From assembly GCA_007136565.1 (NCBI GenBank), contig SLGS01000127.1, forward strand, positions 1-12,332: a DNA stretch of 12,332 nt. The letters run 5' to 3'. This DNA comes from Clostridia bacterium. GTDB lineage: Bacteria > Bacillota > Sulfobacillia > SLMV01. Made by a program: the position numbers and the translations under genes. Below, one piece after another: positions 7,486 to 12,332 of the stretch (position 1 is the first letter of the stretch; every line of letters starts with the position of its first letter). Below the pieces are notes generated by a model. It was not told where the DNA came from. It did not search any database and saw nothing but the letters and a program-made list of their open reading frames with translations.

Positions 7486-8385
7486 GTGGACACCGTGAAA
7501 TTCGTCATAATAACCGGCCTTTCGGGGGCCGGCAAGAGCGTGGCCCTGCGCGCCATGGAGGATCTCGGTTACTTTTGCATCGATAACCTGCCGCCCGACC
7601 TCATACCGAGGTTCGCTCAATTGTTGGCCGCGCCGGAAAATCTCGTGGATAGGGTTGCGCTGGTCATAGATGTACGCGGAGGAGCATTCTTCGATCGCAT
7701 TCGAGAGGCCCTAAAGGAGATAGAGGGTAGGGTTGCGGTGCTTTTCCTCGAAGCAGACGACTCGACGCTGATTCGTCGCTTCAAGGAAACCCGGCGCAGT
7801 CATCCCCTGGGATCCCAGGGTAGCATCGGCGATGTGCTCGATAGGGAGCGCTCGCTGTTGACGGGATTACGCCGGCGGGCTGATCACGTCGTGGACACCT
7901 CCGAGATGCAACCCACCGACCTGCGCAACAGGGTTTTCCAGGTCTTCGGGGACGGCGAGAGGGGTGTCGGTCCCTACGTTTCCGTCGTCTCCTTCGGATT
8001 CAAGCACGGCATCCCCTCCGATGCGGACCTGGTATTTGACGTACGTTTCCTCCCGAATCCACACTACGACGAGGACCTGAGGCCCCTGACGGGATTGAAC
8101 GCGAGAGTGCGGGACTTCGTCGCATCATCTCCCCTCACCCAGGAGTTCTTCGCCAGGCTCATGGACCTACTGGATTTCCTGGTCCCCCATTACCGGGCCG
8201 AAGGTAAGACGCAGTTGGTCATAGCCATCGGTTGCACCGGCGGGCGGCACAGGTCCGTCGCCCTCGCGGGAATGCTCGGAGACGAGTTGAGGGACCGCTC
8301 CCTATCGGTGACGGTGGAGCACCGCGGGATCGATGCCGTCGCGGGGGCACCGGATTCCCCGGAAGCCGGGGAGGACGGGCCGTGA
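7486..8385 (+). CDS. rapZ: RapZ/YvcJ family nucleotide-binding protein
   Basis: In E. coli RapZ is the RNase E adapter that targets GlmZ small RNA in response to glucosamine-6-phosphate; in Gram-positives the homologue YvcJ binds nucleotides and its role is less clear. At 299 residues it is slightly longer than usual because of an acidic/proline tail (about 285-299). Walker A is GLSGAGKS at 11-18. Then come MEDLGYFCIDNLPPDLI (24-40), RRFKETRRSHPL (97-108), GFKHGIPSDADLVFDVRFLP (171-190) and the C-terminal IGCTGGRHRSV (248-258), all family hallmarks. The GTG at 7486 has GGAGAG at 7470-7475; an in-frame GTG at 7495 would cut three residues. The stop lies 17 bases before the whiA ATG, and overlaps an alternative whiA GTG. 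Usually yvcK sits between these two genes; here it does not. Confidence 0.95.
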   Translation: MDTVKFVIITGLSGAGKSVALRAMEDLGYFCIDNLPPDLIPRFAQLLAAPENLVDRVALVIDVRGGAFFDRIREALKEIEGRVAVLFLEADDSTLIRRFKETRRSHPLGSQGSIGDVLDRERSLLTGLRRRADHVVDTSEMQPTDLRNRVFQVFGDGERGVGPYVSVVSFGFKHGIPSDADLVFDVRFLPNPHYDEDLRPLTGLNARVRDFVASSPLTQEFFARLMDLLDFLVPHYRAEGKTQLVIAIGCTGGRHRSVALAGMLGDELRDRSLSVTVEHRGIDAVAGAPDSPEAGEDGP

Positions 8386-8402
8386 GCCGACGGAGGTCGG
8401 GC

Positions 8403-9302
8403 ATGAATCGCGGTACCACCTCTTTCTCTCGCCGGGTGAGGGATGAGCTTAGCCAGACCCCCCTCCCCAGGGACGTATCCCTGGTCCGGGCCGAGCTATC
8501 CGGCGTACTCGAGGTGTCCCCCGGCGTTCGGCTTGCCGCCGCCGATGGGGAAGCGAGGGTTTCCACGGGACATCCCGGGGCCGCGAGGAGGATTTTCAAC
8601 CTTTTCCGGGTGGCTACGGATCTCAAGGCCCGCCTGAGTGCGGGTCGGAGCAACCGATTCGATCGACGCCTGACCTTCGGAGTTACCCTCCCGCGCGGGA
8701 TCTCCCCGGGCGACATCGATCCTCCCGAATCCGGAAACTCCCATCATCCTGAGCGGGTGAGGGCCTACCTGAGGGGAGCCTTCCTGATAGGTGGATCGAT
8801 CAACGATCCTCGCTCTGGATATCACCTCGAGATTCGCTGCGCCTCGGAGGAGACGGCCAGGGGCGTCGAAGAATCCCTACGGGCGGCGGGCATTATCGGC
8901 TCATCGGCGCGTGGCGGAACGACGTACGTCAAGGATGCCGAATCCATAGCCGATTTCCTGCGCGTGGTCGGAGCCTCGCGATCGCTCCTTCGATTCGAGG
9001 ATATCCGGGTCATGCGCGAGGTGAAAAACCGGGTCAATCGGCGGATCAACTTCGAGACCGCAAACATGAACAAGTCCATCGATGCCGCCCTTCGCCAGAT
9101 ACAGGATTCCGAGGAACTATCTCCCGAGGTTTTCGACAAGCTTTCGGCGAGAACCAGGGAAATCATGAGACTTCGCATCGACAACCCCGAGGCCAGTTTG
9201 CGGGAACTGGGGGAGATGGCCGATCCCCCCGTGACCAAGTCCACGGTGGAGTATCATTTTCGAAAAATCCGCCAACTGGTCGGACGTGGCGATCCGACTT
9301 AG
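8403..9302 (+). CDS. whiA: WhiA, DNA-binding protein for division/sporulation control
   Basis: WhiA is a transcription regulator needed for sporulation septation in Streptomyces and linked to cell division in Bacillus. It pairs a LAGLIDADG-like fold with a C-terminal helix-turn-helix. This copy has 299 residues. The fold shows YLRGAFLIGGSINDPRSGYH (122-141), and NFETANMNKSIDAALRQIQD (216-235) follows, both characteristic. The C-terminal HTH covers about 239-295 (ASLRELGEMADPPVTKSTVE), ending in a slightly divergent YHFRKI where RLRKL-type endings are usual. The N-terminal paired cysteines common in the family are absent (SLVRAELSG). The ATG at 8403 has GGAGG (8392-8396) six bases upstream. 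A GTG at 8382 overlaps the rapZ stop as GTGA, has GGGGAGG (8368-8374), and would add seven residues. Confidence 0.93.
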   Translation: MNRGTTSFSRRVRDELSQTPLPRDVSLVRAELSGVLEVSPGVRLAAADGEARVSTGHPGAARRIFNLFRVATDLKARLSAGRSNRFDRRLTFGVTLPRGISPGDIDPPESGNSHHPERVRAYLRGAFLIGGSINDPRSGYHLEIRCASEETARGVEESLRAAGIIGSSARGGTTYVKDAESIADFLRVVGASRSLLRFEDIRVMREVKNRVNRRINFETANMNKSIDAALRQIQDSEELSPEVFDKLSARTREIMRLRIDNPEASLRELGEMADPPVTKSTVEYHFRKIRQLVGRGDPT

Positions 9303-9311
9303 ATTGCGCCG

Positions 9312-9347
9312 GCCCCCGCCCACCCCTGCACTGGCCCGGGGCTTTTT
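9312..9347 (+). terminator. Probable intrinsic terminator after whiA
   Basis: Ten bases after the whiA stop, GCCCC (9312-9316) can pair with GGGGC (9338-9342), and inside it GCC (9318-9320) with GGC (9333-9335), separated by a small internal loop. Five T residues (9343-9347) follow directly. This is the layout of a factor-independent terminator, though the imperfect stem makes its strength uncertain. It would separate rapZ-whiA from rex-cdaA-cdaR-glmM. Confidence 0.5.
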
Positions 9348-9366
9348 CGCAGGAGCCCGTGGTCGG

Positions 9367-10119
9367 ATGTCGAAGGTTCGAAAGGGTCCATACCGCGCTT
9401 CTCGCGCAGCCGCACCAAAGAACTCAGATCCGTACATCGGATCGGCGAGAGGGAGAGCAACCATCGAGAGAAACATCCCCGATGTTACCATCAGCCGATT
9501 GCCCGCCTACCTCCGCGTTCTGCACGAGCTTCAAAGCGAGGGAGAAACCATAGTGTCCTCGTCCAAGATGGGAACCCTGACAGGGTTCTCTTCCGAGCAG
9601 ATACGCAAGGACCTGGCGTATTTTGGGGCGTTCGGTACCCGGGGGTTGGGTTACAACATAGAGCTCCTCGAAGATCGAATTTGCGAGATTCTCGGCCTCG
9701 ATAGGCCGGTCCAGATGGCCCTGGTCGGCTGCGGAAATATCGGGCAGGCGCTGGTTAGGTACAGTCGCGAGGAACATCGCCACCTCGATATCCGATATCT
9801 TTTCGACGTTGACGAAGAATTGGTCGGACGGGAGATAGCCGGATTGCGGGTGATGCACTCCGACGATCTGGAGTCGGTGATATCGGAAAAGGGAATCCGA
9901 TTGGCGGTCCTTGCCGTCCCCGCTTCGGCAGCCCGCGACGTGGGACAAAGGTTGGTAGATGCGGGCGTTAGGGCGATTCTCAACTTCGCTCCGATTCACC
10001 TGCCAGTTGCCCGGGAGGTCGTCGTGAGGACCGTGGACCTGACCTCCGAGCTCGAGAGCCTGGCGTACTACGCCCGCGACCCACGCCCCGACGACGAGGA
10101 GGGACCAGCGATCCCGTGA
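9367..10119 (+). CDS. rex: Redox-sensing transcriptional repressor Rex
   Basis: Rex is a dimeric repressor that leaves its operators when NADH binds, inducing fermentation and respiratory genes. From the ATG at 9367 it has 250 residues. A winged-helix domain occupies about 41-100 (ISRLPAYLRVL, SSEQIRKDLAYFGAFGTRGL). The Rossmann NAD-binding loop VGCGNIGQAL is at 120-129, and the NFAPIHL and VDLTSELESLAYY segments form the conserved C-terminal part with the domain-swapped helix. AGGAG at 9351-9355 lies 11 bases upstream, a little far. The first ~35 residues are basic and not conserved; actinobacterial Rex proteins often carry such an extension. No ATG, GTG or TTG lies closer to the domain, although an ATC at 9463 sits five bases after a good GGGAGAG. 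The stop overlaps the cdaA start by four bases (GTGA). No clear Rex operator is visible. Confidence 0.93.
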   Translation: MSKVRKGPYRASRAAAPKNSDPYIGSARGRATIERNIPDVTISRLPAYLRVLHELQSEGETIVSSSKMGTLTGFSSEQIRKDLAYFGAFGTRGLGYNIELLEDRICEILGLDRPVQMALVGCGNIGQALVRYSREEHRHLDIRYLFDVDEELVGREIAGLRVMHSDDLESVISEKGIRLAVLAVPASAARDVGQRLVDAGVRAILNFAPIHLPVAREVVVRTVDLTSELESLAYYARDPRPDDEEGPAIP

Positions 10120-10967
10120 GCACCGTTTGGAGTAGGCTGGTATTTCAAATACAGACCATGACGGCACTGGATGTTCTCATCGCCGTCGTCGATGTCGTGC
10201 TCATCGCCTACATCATCTACAGGATTATCCTCCTCATCCGCGGTACCCGTGCGATCCATTTGGTCCAGGGCCTGCTGATCTTCCTCGTAGCGACCGTGGT
10301 CAGCGGCTGGTTCAACCTTTCGGCCATCAACTGGCTACTGGAGCAGGCGCAGCTTTCGCTCCTGGTCGCGATACCCATCGTTTTCCAGCCCGAGCTGAGA
10401 AGGGCATTGGAACACGTGGGCCGGGGTAGACTATTCGGGCCGGGTATCGCCGTCTTGGAACGTCACGATCTGGAGAGATTACTAAAGGACATGGGGCGAG
10501 CGCTGAAGACCATGTCCCGTAGCAAGGTCGGGGCACTTATAGTCCTCGAGCGCGAGACCGGCTTGGAGGACTTGGCCGAGACGGGTATACGGATCGACGG
10601 CCACGTCTCCTCGGAGTTCTTGGTCAACATCTTCATCCCCAACACTCCTTTGCACGACGGTGCCGTCATAATACGTGGCAACCGCGTGGTCGCGGCGGCG
10701 TGTTTTCTGCCCCTGACCGAAGCGGAAGTCGACCCCAAGATGGGGGGACGACACCGGGCCGCCCTGGGCATCACCGAGCAAACGGATGCGGTCGCCTTGA
10801 TCGTGTCGGAGGAGAACGGAGCCATTTCCCTGGCTCGCGGTGGAAAACTCATAAGGAACCTCGATGACGAGACCGTCCAGGAGATGTTGGGTGAGCTATT
10901 GATTGTATCCGATAAGGGATCTATTCTATCTCACCTGAGTCCGTCGGGAGGTGGCGACGGTGAATAA
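10116..10967 (+). CDS. cdaA: Membrane diadenylate cyclase CdaA (c-di-AMP synthase)
   Basis: CdaA (DacA) condenses two ATP into the second messenger cyclic di-AMP, which controls potassium and osmolyte transport and wall integrity. The 283-residue protein has about three N-terminal transmembrane helices (roughly 20-42, 48-65 and 78-90), then the family sequence FQPELRRALEHVGRGRLF. The DAC catalytic domain (about 115-265) carries the essential LHDGAVI (DGA at 181-183) and GGRHRAALGITE (RHR at 212-214). The GTG at 10116 overlaps the rex stop as GTGA and has AGGAGGG at 10097-10103, 12 bases away. An ATG at 10158 would remove 14 residues and still leave the first helix, so the start is not certain. 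The next gene is its usual regulator cdaR, overlapping by eight bases. Confidence 0.94.
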   Translation: MSTVWSRLVFQIQTMTALDVLIAVVDVVLIAYIIYRIILLIRGTRAIHLVQGLLIFLVATVVSGWFNLSAINWLLEQAQLSLLVAIPIVFQPELRRALEHVGRGRLFGPGIAVLERHDLERLLKDMGRALKTMSRSKVGALIVLERETGLEDLAETGIRIDGHVSSEFLVNIFIPNTPLHDGAVIIRGNRVVAAACFLPLTEAEVDPKMGGRHRAALGITEQTDAVALIVSEENGAISLARGGKLIRNLDDETVQEMLGELLIVSDKGSILSHLSPSGGGDGE

Positions 10968-11991
10968 ACTCCTGTTCAACGATCGCGCAGTCCTCATACT
11001 ATCCATCTTCGTCGCCCTGGTTCTTTGGGTCCAGGTGACCGGGGGCAGCGCCCGGGAAATCCAAAGGACCTTCACCGGTATACCCCTGGGCTGGCGGGAC
11101 ATCCCCGAGGGCCTGTCGGTGCTGGAGATGGAGCCCGCACAGGTGGACGTAGTTCTGCGGGGAGACAGGGAGATCATGCAGGATCTCAGCCGGGATGATT
11201 TCGTCGCAACGGTCAGCCTGGCGGGGGCCGAGGCCGGCGCCATAAACTACTTCGTGACGGTTTCCGTGCCGCGTGGCGTTCAGCTGGTCCAGGTCACGCC
11301 CCAGACGGTGACGGTGGATCTCGAGGTATCCGTGGAAGAAGTATTCTCCGTGAGCGTGAGCATGGACGGCGAGCCTGCTATGGAACTGGCGGAACCCGTG
11401 GTGGATCCACCCCAGGTGGTCATAGAGGGACCGGCCAGCCGCATAGGCGAGGTCTATAACGTCGTGGCCAGGGTTGATGTGGATGGTTTGGATCGCGAGC
11501 TGAGGGAACAGGTCATATGCACTCCCGTGGACATCCGGGGGGAGCCGGTTCGGGGTGTCCTGGTGACGCCGAGACAAATCGATATAGTCGTGCCGCTGGA
11601 GGCCACCCAGGTGACTAGGACCTTGCCCATTCGACCCGTCGTTTTCGGGAATCTTCCCGAAAACCTGGTACTGCGAGAAATAGTGGCGGACCCCTCGGAG
11701 ATCGTGGTCACGGGCCCGGAGGCGCAGGTGGAGGATATGGAATACGTTGTAACATCTCCCGTCGATTTGGGAGAGCTGGCCGGGGAGATAGCCGACGAAT
11801 TGAGTGAACCCGATGCCGCGGAGGCGGCCGACGAAGATGAGGACACCGAGGCCCTGGGGGTGGGTGACTACGTGCAGTTGGAAGTAGATGCCCGCGTGGA
11901 GGTTCCGGGGGGAACAAACTCGGGACAGATCCGTCTCGACCCCGAGGACGTGACGGTGAGTATCACGCTACAGGTAGTCGACCCCAGGTGA
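10960..11991 (+). CDS. cdaR: CdaR, YbbR-domain regulator of CdaA
   Basis: CdaR is a membrane-anchored extracytoplasmic protein that binds and modulates CdaA. This copy has 343 residues, with one N-terminal transmembrane anchor (about 9-27, AVLILSIFVALVLWVQVTGG). Three YbbR-type beta repeats follow at about 32-122, 127-213 and 217-341, each with a pattern like PPQVVIEGPASRIGEVYNV or PSEIVVTGPEAQVEDMEYV. The third repeat holds an acidic insert at about 276-299 (SEPDAAEAADEDEDTEALG). GTG at 10960 is preferred because GGGAGG (10946-10951) lies eight bases before it; the in-frame GTG at 10951 is part of that ribosome binding site. It overlaps the cdaA stop by eight bases, which argues for coupled expression. 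The glmM ATG comes 31 bases after its stop. Confidence 0.92.
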   Translation: MNKLLFNDRAVLILSIFVALVLWVQVTGGSAREIQRTFTGIPLGWRDIPEGLSVLEMEPAQVDVVLRGDREIMQDLSRDDFVATVSLAGAEAGAINYFVTVSVPRGVQLVQVTPQTVTVDLEVSVEEVFSVSVSMDGEPAMELAEPVVDPPQVVIEGPASRIGEVYNVVARVDVDGLDRELREQVICTPVDIRGEPVRGVLVTPRQIDIVVPLEATQVTRTLPIRPVVFGNLPENLVLREIVADPSEIVVTGPEAQVEDMEYVVTSPVDLGELAGEIADELSEPDAAEAADEDEDTEALGVGDYVQLEVDARVEVPGGTNSGQIRLDPEDVTVSITLQVVDPR

Positions 11992-12022
11992 TGGAGTTGG
12001 GGACGAAACGGGAGGGAATGCC

Positions 12023-12332
12023 ATGTCGCCGAAGTTATTTGGAACCGATGGTGTAAGGGGAGTAGCCAACGTCGAGTTAACTCCTCGCCTGGTCTTCGAC
12101 CTGGTGGGGGCCGCCGTCAGGTACTTCCGGGGGGGAGAGGACCACTTCGGGCCCCGGGCCAATCTCGCCGTCGGGCGGGATACCCGTAGATCGGGCGACA
12201 TGCTCATGGGTTCCGTGGTCGCCGCCGCCACATCCTTCGGTATCGATGTTTCAGATCTCGGCGTGGTACCCACGCCCGCGGTCGCCCACGCAGCTTCGAC
12301 GGACCCCGATTGCATCGGAGGCGTGGTTATAT
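12023..12332 (+). CDS. glmM: Phosphoglucosamine mutase GlmM, N-terminal part; 3' end outside window
   Basis: GlmM converts glucosamine-6-phosphate to glucosamine-1-phosphate on the way to UDP-GlcNAc and peptidoglycan. About 103 residues are visible, roughly a quarter of a usual GlmM. The start MSPKLFGTDGVRGVANVELT is the family hallmark. VGRDTRRSGDML and LGVVPTPAVAHAA follow, as expected for domain 1 of the phosphohexomutase fold. The window ends at GGVVI, just before the expected phosphoserine loop (SASHNP), so that residue cannot be checked. GGAGGGA at 12011-12017, five bases before the ATG, supports the start. Its place after cdaA-cdaR matches the conserved order in Gram-positives, where GlmM can also bind and inhibit CdaA. 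Confidence 0.96.
   Translation, partial: MSPKLFGTDGVRGVANVELTPRLVFDLVGAAVRYFRGGEDHFGPRANLAVGRDTRRSGDMLMGSVVAAATSFGIDVSDLGVVPTPAVAHAASTDPDCIGGVVI

Noticed and set aside
9286..9366. Longer Rex form starting at GTG 9286
   Set aside because: It would begin inside whiA and pass through the terminator hairpin, adding a Pro/Arg-rich stretch unlike Rex.
9424..10167. Minus-strand open frame of 247 codons across rex
   Set aside because: It lies entirely over a clear Rex coding sequence and has no recognisable domain; long antisense frames are expected in GC-rich DNA.

Overview
This is a GC-rich, densely packed chromosomal segment with ordinary housekeeping content. It most likely comes from an Actinomycetota-like Gram-positive bacterium. 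The pointers are WhiA, a BldD-like helix-turn-helix remnant, small PspC and four-helix holin-type membrane proteins, and the uvrA/uvrC/rapZ/whiA gene neighbourhood. The cdaA-cdaR-glmM cluster at the right end is better known from Firmicutes, and many well-studied actinobacteria use DisA instead of CdaA, so a deep-branching, possibly anaerobic actinobacterial lineage is my best guess. AGG (Arg) and ATA (Ile) codons are frequent despite the high GC, a bias often seen in thermophiles. This is inference only. No rRNA, tRNA, CRISPR array, insertion sequence or integrase was found.

Layout. (1) 1-3116: nucleotide excision repair, the 3' part of uvrA overlapping complete uvrC by one base or nearly abutting it. 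(2) 3089-3580, minus strand: a flavodoxin-like protein, tail-to-tail with uvrC and overlapping its last codons. (3) 3696-6389: a tight plus-strand operon of a small PspC protein, a four-helix membrane protein, glycerate kinase, and a glyoxylate/hydroxypyruvate reductase whose TTG start overlaps the kinase stop. (4) 6390-6804: a region holding a frameshifted XRE/BldD-like regulator. (5) 6805-7416: a second, larger PspC protein. (6) 7486-9302: rapZ then whiA, without the yvcK gene that usually sits between them, followed by a probable intrinsic terminator. (7) 9367-12332: rex, cdaA, cdaR and the start of glmM in one direction with overlapping or closely spaced ends.

How the genes work together. 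UvrA and UvrC recognise and incise damaged DNA. The dehydrogenase and kinase form a short route from hydroxypyruvate through D-glycerate to phosphoglycerate. RapZ and WhiA are tied to cell-envelope precursor control and cell division/differentiation. The last block joins an NADH/NAD+ sensor (Rex) to the c-di-AMP synthase CdaA, its regulator CdaR, and GlmM, which makes glucosamine-1-phosphate for peptidoglycan. That suggests a link between redox state, turgor/c-di-AMP signalling and wall synthesis. More than half of the start codons I chose are GTG or TTG, each judged by its Shine-Dalgarno sequence.

I did not find a clearly new biological system. The most informative oddities are the broken BldD-like regulator, the missing yvcK, the rex-cdaA coupling, and the terminator wedged between whiA and rex.
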